A stretch of 64,000 nucleotides of DNA, taken from an uncultured Acetatifactor sp. GTDB lineage: Bacteria; Bacillota; Clostridia; Lachnospirales; Lachnospiraceae. The stretch spans positions 1-64,000 of the forward strand of contig CANPXL010000011.1 of assembly GCA_947586055.1 (NCBI GenBank), written 5' to 3'. Below the pieces are notes generated by a model. That model was not told where the DNA came from, did no database searches, and was given only the letters and a program-made list of their open reading frames with translations. Positions 17,108 through 24,608 of the stretch are shown piece by piece. Made by a program: the position numbers and the translations under genes. Every line of letters starts with the position of its first letter. Positions within the stretch are counted from its first letter, which is position 1.

Positions 17108-18601
17108 ATGTTAGAATGGATTACCAAGATCAATGACGCAGTCAACGGCGTTGTCTGGGGCTGGCCGGCGCTGATCCTGCTGGCGTTCACAGGCGTCCTG
17201 ATGACCTGCCTGACCAAGTTTTTCCAGATCAGCCACATCGGCCACTGGATGAAGATGACCGTCGGCGCGATCTTTAAGGACAAACACGTGGTAGGACACA
17301 CAAAAGATAAGTCCATCTCCCAGTTCCAGTCCCTCTGCACCGCTCTGGCGGCCACCGTGGGCACGGGCAATATCGTGGGCGTGGCAGGCGCCATCATGGT
17401 AGGAGGCCCCGGCGCCGTATTCTGGATGTGGCTCATCGCCTTCTTCGGGATGATGACCAACTACTCCGAAAATGTGCTCGGCATTTATTATCGCCGTAAA
17501 AACAAAAACGGAGAATGGTCCGGCGGCGCAATGTACTATCTGAGAGACGGACTCGGAAGCAAAAAGGGCTGCCGGCAGATCGGAAAGATCCTGGCCGTGC
17601 TGTTTTCCGTCTTCTGCTTTCTGGCTTCCTTCGGCATCGGCAACATGACGCAGGTAAATTCCATTTCCGGAAACATGAAAACCGTATTCGGCGTACCGAC
17701 CTGGGTAACCGGCCTTGTCATACTGGTTCTGGGCGGTCTCGTCATTGTGGGCGGACTGAAACGGATCGCTTCCGTGACGGAAAAGATCGTTCCCTTCATG
17801 GTTCTGATCTATATTGTGGGCAGCATCGTGATCTTCTGTACGAACATTTCACAGGCAGGAGCCGTGTTCGGCGCCATCTTTAAGGGAGCCTTCGCTCTGA
17901 AGGCGGCAGGCGGCGGCATTGTCGGCAGCGGTATCCGGCTTGCCATCGAACAGGGCATGAAACGGGGCGTCTTCTCCAACGAGGCCGGACTGGGATCCTC
18001 CGTCATGGTGCACTCCAGTTCCAACGTCAGCGAGCCGGTGCGCCAGGGAATGTGGGGTATCTTCGAGGTGTTCGCGGACACCATTATCGTCTGCACCCTG
18101 ACGGCGTTCACGGTACTTTCCTCGGGTCTGATCAATCTGGAAAGCGGTGAAGCGCTTGCTGCTTATGAAGATGTCGCGCTGTCCAACGCCAACATGGTTT
18201 CCACCGCCTTTTCCATTCATTTCAACCAGATCGGCGCGGCGTTTGTAGCGATTGCCGTTATGCTCTTCGCCTTTTCCACAACGCTGGGCTGGAGCCACTA
18301 CGGCACAAAAGCCTGTGAATTCCTGTTCGGCGAAAAATTTACCATCGTTTACCGCGTGATCTTTGTGGCGGCAATTTTCGGCGGGGCCGTAATGAGCGAT
18401 AATTTGGCGTGGGATCTGGCGGATACCTTCAACGGCATGATGATGATTCCCAACCTGATCGGCGTTTTGGTACTGTCGCCTCTGGTCTTCAAAATTACTA
18501 AAAATTATGTGAACCGTGTGCTGAAGGGGAAGGACGAGACGCCCATGCTGTCCGCTTTCCCGGATATTCAGGAAGAGCAGGAAAAGAAGATCAGCGCGTG
18601 A
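17108..18601 (+). CDS. sodium:alanine/glycine symporter (AGCS family)
   Basis: 497-residue transporter with about 11 helices. Family hallmarks are visible: LCTALAATVGTGNIVGVAGA near residues 80-100, GGPGAVFWMWL, the GNMTQVNS stretch, and RGVFSNEAGLGSS, a highly conserved AGCS motif. It imports alanine or glycine with Na+. The start is set by the promoter and ribosome site immediately upstream. It is monocistronic, ended by a hairpin at 18703-18729. Confidence 0.95.
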   Translation: MLEWITKINDAVNGVVWGWPALILLAFTGVLMTCLTKFFQISHIGHWMKMTVGAIFKDKHVVGHTKDKSISQFQSLCTALAATVGTGNIVGVAGAIMVGGPGAVFWMWLIAFFGMMTNYSENVLGIYYRRKNKNGEWSGGAMYYLRDGLGSKKGCRQIGKILAVLFSVFCFLASFGIGNMTQVNSISGNMKTVFGVPTWVTGLVILVLGGLVIVGGLKRIASVTEKIVPFMVLIYIVGSIVIFCTNISQAGAVFGAIFKGAFALKAAGGGIVGSGIRLAIEQGMKRGVFSNEAGLGSSVMVHSSSNVSEPVRQGMWGIFEVFADTIIVCTLTAFTVLSSGLINLESGEALAAYEDVALSNANMVSTAFSIHFNQIGAAFVAIAVMLFAFSTTLGWSHYGTKACEFLFGEKFTIVYRVIFVAAIFGGAVMSDNLAWDLADTFNGMMMIPNLIGVLVLSPLVFKITKNYVNRVLKGKDETPMLSAFPDIQEEQEKKISA

Positions 18602-18702
18602 CGCATCCCCACGGATTGCGCCCGCAGGGCCCTTTGCCTGACGGTAAGAAACCGAACGGTTTCATGAAATCTTTGAAATATGTCAATATGTCACAGTCTT
18701 TT

Positions 18703-18729
18703 CGCCCTCCGCTGTTACAGCGGAGGGCG
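18703..18729 (+). terminator. intrinsic terminator of the AGCS gene
   Basis: CGCCCTCCGCTG and CAGCGGAGGGCG form an 11-12 bp stem with a 3-base loop, followed by a T-rich stretch (GTTGCATTTTCT). It lies in the convergent gap before the P1B-ATPase end. Confidence 0.75.
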
Positions 18730-18808
18730 TTGCATTTTCTCCCGGTCGGAGTTCATGCCGCAGATACGGGTTCCGGCCTGAACCGACCCTTCCCCGACCG
18801 GATTTACG

Positions 18809-20773
18809 TCAGATGGCAAAGCGGCGTTTTCCGTTCACCTTAAGGCATCTGACCGCGTTCAGCACGGCCAGCACCATGACTCCCACATCCGCAAAGATCG
18901 CCACCCACATGTTGGCGATTCCAAGGGCCCCCAGGACAAGACAGGCCGCCTTGACCGCCAGCGCAAAAACAATGTTTTCATACACAATGCGAAGGCATTT
19001 TTTTGAGATCCGCATGGCGAGGGCAAGTTTCATGGGATTGTCGTCCATCAGTACGATATCCGCCGCCTCAATCGCCGCGTCCGACCCAAGCGCCCCCATT
19101 GCCACTCCAATATCCGCCCGGGACAAAACCGGCGCGTCATTGATGCCGTCTCCCACAAACACCAGCTTCTCACCGGCGCTTTTTCCGGCAAGCAGCCGTT
19201 CTACAGCCTCCACCTTATCTGCCGGAAGGAGTTCGCTCTCCACCTGATCCAGCCCCAGTGTCTCCGCCGCCTCAATGGCCGCTTTTTTACTGTCTCCCGT
19301 AAGCATGACCGTTTGTTTTACGCCCGCCGCCTTTAAGGCCTTCACGGCCTCCGCCGCCTGTTCCTTCACGACGTCGGAGATCAGAATATATCCCGCGTAT
19401 TCTCCTTCCACCGCCACATGCACCACGGTTCCGGCCATCTTCGGTTCCTCACAGGTAAGCCCCAGTTTTTCCATCAGCCTGCGGTTCCCCGCCGCAACCG
19501 GCGTTCCCCCCACAACGGCGCTCACGCCGTATCCGCCGATCTCTTCCACCTGAACGGCGCTTCCGGCAGGTATTTCCTTTCCATACGCTTCCTTCAGGCT
19601 TTTGCTGATCGGATGGCTGGAATAGCTTTCCGCGCAGGCGGCGTATTCCAGCAGCTTTTCCGCCGCGTTCTCCCGGTCTTTCACGCCGCCTTCCCGGCTG
19701 CTTTCCTTTTTCAGGAATATGTCGGAAGGGTGAATGTCCGTAACCTGAAACACTCCCTTTGTCAGAGTTCCCGTCTTGTCAAAAACGACGTAGCGGGTCT
19801 TCGCCAGAGCTTCCAGATAATTGGAACCCTTTACCAGAATGCCGCACGCCGACGCGCCGCCGATCCCGCCGAAAAAGCTTAAAGGGATGGAGATCACCAG
19901 CGCGCAGGGACAGCTGATCACCAGAAACGTCAGCGCCCGGATCAGCCAAGTACTGAAGTCCCCGGAATTTCCGGACAGCAGGTTCCACAAAGGCGGAAGA
20001 ACCGCAAGGGCAAGCGCGCTGCCGCATACAGCCGGGGTGTAATATCTCGCAAATTTTGTAATAAAGTTCTCCGCCCGGGCTTTCTTCATGCTGGAGTTCT
20101 CCACCAGATCCAGTATCTTTGAGACGGTGGATTCCCCGAATTCTTTCGTTGTCCGGATTTTCAAAAGTCCTGTCAGATTGACGCAGCCGCTGACAACCTC
20201 CTGACCCGCCTCGACCTGTCTCGGAACGCTCTCGCCCGTGAGGGCGCTGGTGTTCAGCGAGGAACTTCCCTCCGTCACCACGCCGTCGATGGGGATTTTC
20301 TCTCCGGGGCGCACCACGATCACGGAACCCGTCTCCACGTCGTCGGGATCCACCTGCTTAAGAGCGCCGTCAGCGTCTTCCAGATTGGCGTAATCCGGTC
20401 GAATGTCCATGAGCGCAGTGATATTCTTCCTGCTCCTGCCCACAGCCACCGACTGAAACAGCTCTCCGATCTGGTAAAAGAGCATTACCGCGACTCCCTC
20501 CGCGAACTCCCCTTCCAATCCCCTGGATTCCCTGTAAAGCCCCAACAGCATGGCCCCAACCGTTGCCACCGCCATGAGAAAATTTTCATCGAAAACTTCG
20601 CCGTGCACGATCCCAAGAACGGCCTTACGCAAAATGTCGTACCCGATCACAAAATAGGGGATCAGGTACAGGACAAACCTCAGCCAGCCTTCCGCCGGCA
20701 CAAAGGGAAGCGCCGCCATGAGCGCAGCCGCGATCAGGATCCGGCACAGAACGTTTTTCTGCTTTTTTGTCAT
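18809..20773 (-). CDS. P1B-type heavy-metal ATPase (Zn/Cd/Pb type), no N-terminal HMA domain
   Basis: 654-residue metal efflux pump. Visible motifs: TGES (actuator), CPC in [13 protein letters not shown], phosphorylation site DKTGTLTKG, the Ser-His-Pro motif [11 protein letters not shown], and GDGINDAP. The last helix carries [19 protein letters not shown]; the Asp-x-Gly there marks the Zn2+/Cd2+/Pb2+ (P1B-2) subgroup. The protein begins almost directly with membrane helices, so the usual metal-binding HMA domain is absent; a separate HMA protein is encoded 31 bp upstream in the same operon. A GGGAG ribosome site precedes the ATG. Metal specificity is by motif only. Confidence 0.95.
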   Translation of the reverse strand: MTKKQKNVLCRILIAAALMAALPFVPAEGWLRFVLYLIPYFVIGYDILRKAVLGIVHGEVFDENFLMAVATVGAMLLGLYRESRGLEGEFAEGVAVMLFYQIGELFQSVAVGRSRKNITALMDIRPDYANLEDADGALKQVDPDDVETGSVIVVRPGEKIPIDGVVTEGSSSLNTSALTGESVPRQVEAGQEVVSGCVNLTGLLKIRTTKEFGESTVSKILDLVENSSMKKARAENFITKFARYYTPAVCGSALALAVLPPLWNLLSGNSGDFSTWLIRALTFLVISCPCALVISIPLSFFGGIGGASACGILVKGSNYLEALAKTRYVVFDKTGTLTKGVFQVTDIHPSDIFLKKESSREGGVKDRENAAEKLLEYAACAESYSSHPISKSLKEAYGKEIPAGSAVQVEEIGGYGVSAVVGGTPVAAGNRRLMEKLGLTCEEPKMAGTVVHVAVEGEYAGYILISDVVKEQAAEAVKALKAAGVKQTVMLTGDSKKAAIEAAETLGLDQVESELLPADKVEAVERLLAGKSAGEKLVFVGDGINDAPVLSRADIGVAMGALGSDAAIEAADIVLMDDNPMKLALAMRISKKCLRIVYENIVFALAVKAACLVLGALGIANMWVAIFADVGVMVLAVLNAVRCLKVNGKRRFAI

Positions 20774-20804
20774 CTCAGATCTCCCTGCCCTTCGTTTCCT
20801 TCAC

Positions 20805-21026
20805 TCAGTCCAAATAGACCTCGCAGTCGCTCTCCACTTTCCTGCACGCCTTGCGGACCGCCGCCATGACGCTCTCCTGATCAGCGCCCTCCGCAAATTC
20901 CACCTTCATCTTCTGCGTCATAAAGCTGACCAGCGCGTCGGCTACGCCTTCCACCTTTTTTGCCGCTTCTTCCATCTTCAGAGCGCAGTTGGCTCAATCC
21001 ACTTCGATCCTGTAGGTTTTCTTCAT
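20805..21026 (-). CDS. HMA-domain metal-binding protein with in-frame TGA (candidate selenoprotein, UxxC)
   Basis: Reading from ATG at 21026 behind GGAGG, the product is 73 residues if TGA at 20994-20996 (codon 11) is decoded. It begins MKKTYRIEVD, then TGA, then ANCALKMEEAAKK, and continues through VEGVADALVSFMTQKMKVEF to YLD at the TGA stop (20805-20807). This is an HMA fold, and the TGA stands exactly at the first Cys of the CxxC metal site. The frame is intact and HMA-like on both sides, and a hairpin with a G-first loop follows. I infer selenocysteine insertion; a nonsense mutation is the alternative. It probably binds metal for, or regulates, the P1B-ATPase downstream, which has lost its own HMA domain. 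Sec machinery is not in the window. Confidence 0.8.
20961..20987 (-). promoter_or_regulatory. SECIS-like hairpin after the in-frame TGA
   Basis: On the minus strand TGCGCTCT (20987-20980) can pair with AGAAGCGGCA (20970-20961) with two single-base bulges, giving eight pairs and a 9-base loop GAAGATGGA that opens with G. The loop starts 14 bases after the TGA. This resembles the bacterial SECIS rule of a short hairpin soon after UGA with a G among the first loop bases. The fold was drawn by eye. Confidence 0.5.
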
Positions 21027-21049
21027 TTCCCGATCCTCCTCATTTTCCA

Positions 21050-21068
21050 GATGCAAATCTTTTGCATC
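21050..21068. promoter_or_regulatory. 8-bp inverted repeat in the HMA leader
   Basis: GATGCAAA (21050-21057), TCT, TTTGCATC (21061-21068) form a perfect hairpin in the 5' untranslated region, ending about 10 bases before the ribosome site of the HMA gene. It could be an RNA regulatory hairpin or a second operator; no known family is assigned. Confidence 0.4.
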
Positions 21069-21088
21069 TTAAATCGAAATTCGTTCAC

Positions 21089-21104
21089 ATGAACCATTGT
21101 TCAT
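21089..21104. promoter_or_regulatory. ArsR/SmtB-like operator of the metal-efflux operon
   Basis: ATGAAC-CATT-GTTCAT is a perfect 6-bp inverted repeat. The TGAAC/GTTCA half-sites are those of ArsR/SmtB metal sensors (CadC, CzrA, SmtB operators). It sits directly downstream of the -10 box, so a bound repressor would block transcription until metal releases it. No ArsR-type gene is within the window. Confidence 0.6.
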
Positions 21105-21110
21105 ACGTTT

Positions 21111-21138
21111 ATCATACCAGACCTGCGCAGATTGTCAA
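21111..21138 (-). promoter_or_regulatory. promoter of the HMA-ATPase operon
   Basis: Minus-strand TTGACA (complement of 21133-21138), 16-bp spacer, TATGAT (complement of 21111-21116). It gives a leader of about 80 bases that carries the ArsR-like operator and an 8-bp hairpin before the HMA start codon. Confidence 0.75.
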
Positions 21139-21168
21139 TACCAAACTTTCATAAAACAAAAAATGGGT

Positions 21169-21328
21169 AACAGTTCAGCCGGCAGCCGGATACATCGAAA
21201 AATCATGCTCGCATGAATTTTTCGATGAATGCGACTGCCGAGGGAGCGCCATTTTATGAGCAAAGGCAGGCGCGCAGCGCCGAATAGCGCGTTAGCGCGG
21301 CTTTGCGAATGGCGCGGGCTGAACTGTT
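21169..21328. repeat. MITE-like palindromic element, about 160 bp
   Basis: The ends are perfect 12-bp inverted repeats, AACAGTTCAGCC (21169-21180) and GGCTGAACTGTT (21317-21328). Inside is a long hairpin (21193-21227, CATCGAAAAAT pairing with ATTTTTCGATG around a TGCTCGCA tip) and GC-rich alternating sequence with GCGCAGCGC and GCGTTAGCGC palindromes. It contains no gene and lies between the clpX terminator and the HMA promoter. The structure fits a non-autonomous mobile or REP-type repeat; copy number in the genome is unknown. Confidence 0.6.
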
Positions 21329-21339
21329 GCAAAAATGGG

Positions 21340-21368
21340 AAAAAAAGGGAGCCGTTTCCCGGCTCCCT
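21340..21368 (-). terminator. intrinsic terminator of clpX
   Basis: Minus strand: AGGGAGCC (complement of 21361-21368), 7-base loop, GGCTCCCT (complement of 21346-21353), followed by a run of seven Ts. The stem overlaps the last codon of clpX. Confidence 0.9.
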
Positions 21369-22947
21369 ATTGCGTTCCCGAAATTTCTTCCGCAGGAACT
21401 TCCTGCAATTCTTCCATACGGTCCGTCAGAAGACTGCTCCTGATATCGATCACCGGACCGCCCGTACCTTCGATATATTCCCGGGTGATCGTCACCCTGC
21501 CGATATTGTCGTCCTTTGGGATCTCGTACATGATATCCAGCATAAATTCTTCGATGATGGAGCGCAGGGCTCTCGCTCCCGTATCCCGCTTCATCGCCTT
21601 TTCCGCAATGGCTTCCAGCGCGCCGTCGGTAAACTCCAGTTTCACTTCATCCAGTTCCATAAGCTTCTGGTACTGTTTTAAAATGGCGTTCTTCGGCTCC
21701 TTCAGGATCTTCACCATCATTTCCTTACTCAGGCCCTCCAGAGCGAAAATGATGGGAAGCCGGCCGATGAACTCAGGGATCATGCCAAATTTTCTGATAT
21801 CCTCCACTGTGACTCTGGAGAGGATGTTTCTGTCTTTGTCATACTTGTCCCTCAGTTCGGAATTAAAACCGATGGACGCTGACTTTGTCAGCCTTTCCTT
21901 GATAATATCCTCCAGATCGGGAAAAGCGCCGCCGCAGATGAAAAGAATGTTCCTGGTATTCACCGTCGCCAGAGGCACCATGGCGTTCTTGCTGTTCGCC
22001 CCCACGGGCACCTCCACCTCCGCGCCCTCCAGAAGCTTCAGCATTCCCTGCTGCACACTCTCTCCGCTGACGTCTCGGGTATTTGTATTCTTTTTCTTTG
22101 CGATCTTGTCAATCTCGTCAATAAAGATAATTCCCTGCTCTGCCTTCTCCACATCGTTGTCGGCAGCCGCCAGAAGCTTCGACACCACAGACTCAATGTC
22201 GTCTCCGATGTAGCCCGCCTCCGTAAGGGAAGTGGCGTCCGCGATGGCAAGGGGCACATCCAGAAGCCTCGCCAGGGTTTTCACCAGATAGGTCTTACCG
22301 CAGCCGGTAGGGCCGATCATCAGCATATTGGATTTTTCGATCTCGATATCGTCCATGGTTCCCGTGGCCACCCGCTTATAATGATTGTATACCGCCACGG
22401 AGATCACTTTTTTGGCGTGTTCCTGCCCCACCACATATTCATCCAGTCTCGCCTTGATCTTATGCGGCGCGGGAATATTTTTAATGTTCAGGACGGGATC
22501 TTTGGACTCGCCCGGTTTCTTTTTTTTCAGCTTCTGCTTGTTGGGAATGCCGCCGTCTCCCCGCAGATCCGCGAGGTTCACAAAGCTGATGTTGGGAAAG
22601 CCTCCCTGTCTGGTCAGCTGTTCCAGCTCGTTCTGCAGGTTGGGATGATTCAGCATCCCCTGATAATCAAACTGGCTGACGGTCTCCATGGTTTTATGCA
22701 TACAGTCGCTGCAGACACAGATATTGTTGGGCAGCTTAAACATTTTTCCCGCCTTGCTCTCCGGTCTGCGGCAGATAAAGCACACATCCTCATATTCGCT
22801 GTTGCTGCTCTTTCCCGCCCGCTGGGTGTTGGACGCGTCCTTCCGCTCCTGCTCTCCCGTATCCCGGTCGGTGTCCTCCTGCAGGTCCTTTTCCCCGTCC
22901 TGATTCCTGTCCTCGTCCATAGTGTCGCGATCCATTTTGTCCGACAT
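21367..22947 (-). CDS. clpX: ClpX-type AAA+ unfoldase (long variant)
   Basis: 526-residue AAA+ ATPase that unfolds substrates for ClpP. N-terminal zinc-binding domain with two Cys pairs (CFIC and CSDC, 19 residues apart), Walker A GPTGCGKT, pore loop AGYIGD, Walker B FIDEIDKI, and the ClpP-docking loop in SASIGFNSEL. It is about 100 residues longer than usual ClpX: an acidic N-terminal tail of ~45 residues and a lysine-rich insert between zinc and AAA+ domains. No clpP or tig neighbours, so it may be a second, specialised ClpX. The start at 22947 uses a GGAGAG ribosome site; the TTG at 22971 has none. Confidence 0.88.
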   Translation of the reverse strand: MSDKMDRDTMDEDRNQDGEKDLQEDTDRDTGEQERKDASNTQRAGKSSNSEYEDVCFICRRPESKAGKMFKLPNNICVCSDCMHKTMETVSQFDYQGMLNHPNLQNELEQLTRQGGFPNISFVNLADLRGDGGIPNKQKLKKKKPGESKDPVLNIKNIPAPHKIKARLDEYVVGQEHAKKVISVAVYNHYKRVATGTMDDIEIEKSNMLMIGPTGCGKTYLVKTLARLLDVPLAIADATSLTEAGYIGDDIESVVSKLLAAADNDVEKAEQGIIFIDEIDKIAKKKNTNTRDVSGESVQQGMLKLLEGAEVEVPVGANSKNAMVPLATVNTRNILFICGGAFPDLEDIIKERLTKSASIGFNSELRDKYDKDRNILSRVTVEDIRKFGMIPEFIGRLPIIFALEGLSKEMMVKILKEPKNAILKQYQKLMELDEVKLEFTDGALEAIAEKAMKRDTGARALRSIIEEFMLDIMYEIPKDDNIGRVTITREYIEGTGGPVIDIRSSLLTDRMEELQEVPAEEISGTQ

Positions 22948-23005
22948 GATTCTCTCCATTTCCGCTGCCAAGGAAAACTTCGGTTCTCAGTTACAGCCTG
23001 ATAAA

Positions 23006-23034
23006 AGTATACTTTAAATTGTCTGTCTGCACAA
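23006..23034 (-). promoter_or_regulatory. promoter of clpX
   Basis: Minus-strand TTGTGC (complement of 23029-23034), 17-bp spacer, TATACT (complement of 23006-23011), about 60 bp upstream of the preferred clpX start. No CtsR-type heptad repeat was seen. Confidence 0.6.
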
Positions 23035-23080
23035 GTGAAGATTTTCTAAACGGCAAAATGGATGCAACGGCCTTCTTCTG

Positions 23081-24499
23081 TTACGGCATCTCGCCCAGCG
23101 TAACCTCCAGATCGTGGGAAACGTACTCGCTGTCCTCCAGCCGCTCCACAGTGACTACAACCGTTTCGCCTGCCTTGTAATACTGGATGGTATCTAAAAG
23201 ATCATCTTTGTCAGATATCTTCTGTCCGTCAAATTTAACGATAACGTCACCTCTCTGGAGACCGGCCCGATCCGCTGCCAGACCGTCTTCCACGCTGTAG
23301 ACAAACGCGCCCTTCGGCATATCGAACATCAGCGCGACATCGTCGGTAACGCTCTGAAGTTCGATACCCATGTAGCCTCTCTCGCTGTCATCCACCTTTA
23401 CGGTTCTGGTCTCCCGCTCCATCAGATCCGCTATGATCGGGCTTGCGGCCGTGATGGGAATGGCATAGCCCATGCCTTCCACATAAGTGCCGCCGATCTT
23501 GCTGGAATTGATTCCGATCACTTCCCCCTTCAGGTTCAGCAGAGCGCCGCCGGAATTGCCAGGGTTGATGGCCGCATCCGTCTGAATGAAAGTTCCCTTG
23601 CTGCCGTCGTCAAAGGTCAGTTCCCGCGCAAGCGCGCTGACCATGCCGCCGGTCACCGACTGTCCGTATCCGAGGGCGTTGCCCACGGCGATCACGGGCT
23701 CGCCCATTTCCAATTCATCACTGTCGCCCAGAGTTGCGATCGCAATGGCATTTTTCGTATCCTGAGACAGACTGTCCAGAGGAACCGCGATCACCGCAAG
23801 ATCCATATCCGAGTCCAGCCCCTTGATAACGGCTTCCGCCTCCGTTCCGTCCACAAACGTGACCGTCAGGCTGTCCGTTCCCTCCACCACATGGTTGTTG
23901 GTCACGATCAGCAGCGACTCGTCGTTTTCCGCCACAATAATCCCTGAACCGCTGGCCGCCTCCTGCTCGCTGTAAGGCCGTCCCCAGTAGGACGAGACGA
24001 CGGTATAGTTATTGACGATGGAAACCATCGCCGGCATGACCTTCCGCACGATCTCGGAAGCGTCAACCTGTATGATCTTCGTAGCGGCGGTATCCGAGGT
24101 ATCCGCGGGACGGATCGTACGGATTGTTTCCTTTTCTCCCGTTTCCTGCCGCCCTTCTCCCTGCGAATCCGTCAAGGTCTGCAGATTCGTCTCAAGCTGG
24201 CCCGTGCCGCGCTGCACCGCATAAAACCCGAAGCCCGCAAACAGTCCGAAGCAAAGTCCCAGGCTGAGACTGACCATAAGCTTGCGGAAGAAACCGCCGC
24301 CTTTCTTCGGTTCGCTCTTCTTTTTTTTCTTTTTCTTCGTGTCGGCCGCTTTACCGCTTCCGCCGCCTTGCGCATCCGCGCCGTAAAACGCGCCGTTCGT
24401 CTGGTAGGTGGAATAACCTCCGGACTCCGACGCCGCGTGCTCCGGTTCTGCCGTGCGGTTCTGTGCATCCGGTTCCGAATAAATTTCATTTTCGTACAT
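23081..24499 (-). CDS. htrA: HtrA/DegP-type membrane serine protease with PDZ domain
   Basis: 472 residues: a cytoplasmic head of ~70 residues rich in Gly/Ser with a poly-lysine stretch, one membrane helix (about 73-95), a trypsin-like domain with the triad His in TNNHVVEG, Asp in DSDMDLAV and Ser in NPGNSGGAL, and a PDZ domain (about 375-460, DRAGLQRGDVIVKFDG). It degrades misfolded proteins at the outer face of the membrane. A GAGGGA ribosome site precedes the ATG. Monocistronic between glmS and clpX. A small AGAAAGG/CCTTTCT hairpin (24532-24548) lies in its leader. Confidence 0.95.
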   Translation of the reverse strand: MYENEIYSEPDAQNRTAEPEHAASESGGYSTYQTNGAFYGADAQGGGSGKAADTKKKKKKKSEPKKGGGFFRKLMVSLSLGLCFGLFAGFGFYAVQRGTGQLETNLQTLTDSQGEGRQETGEKETIRTIRPADTSDTAATKIIQVDASEIVRKVMPAMVSIVNNYTVVSSYWGRPYSEQEAASGSGIIVAENDESLLIVTNNHVVEGTDSLTVTFVDGTEAEAVIKGLDSDMDLAVIAVPLDSLSQDTKNAIAIATLGDSDELEMGEPVIAVGNALGYGQSVTGGMVSALARELTFDDGSKGTFIQTDAAINPGNSGGALLNLKGEVIGINSSKIGGTYVEGMGYAIPITAASPIIADLMERETRTVKVDDSERGYMGIELQSVTDDVALMFDMPKGAFVYSVEDGLAADRAGLQRGDVIVKFDGQKISDKDDLLDTIQYYKAGETVVVTVERLEDSEYVSHDLEVTLGEMP

Positions 24500-24608
24500 G
24501 ACAATCCCTCTTTTCTGCGATAGAAAGGTTTCCTTTCTTTATGTTTCACAGTATATCCGCCAATTGTGAAGGATCTGTGTTCCGTTTATGAAGTCATTGT
24601 GAAAATTT

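Noticed and set aside
20994..20996. TGA as simple nonsense mutation in the HMA gene
   Set aside because: It falls exactly on the metal-site cysteine, the rest of the gene is intact, and a hairpin follows; still possible, so kept as the stated alternative.
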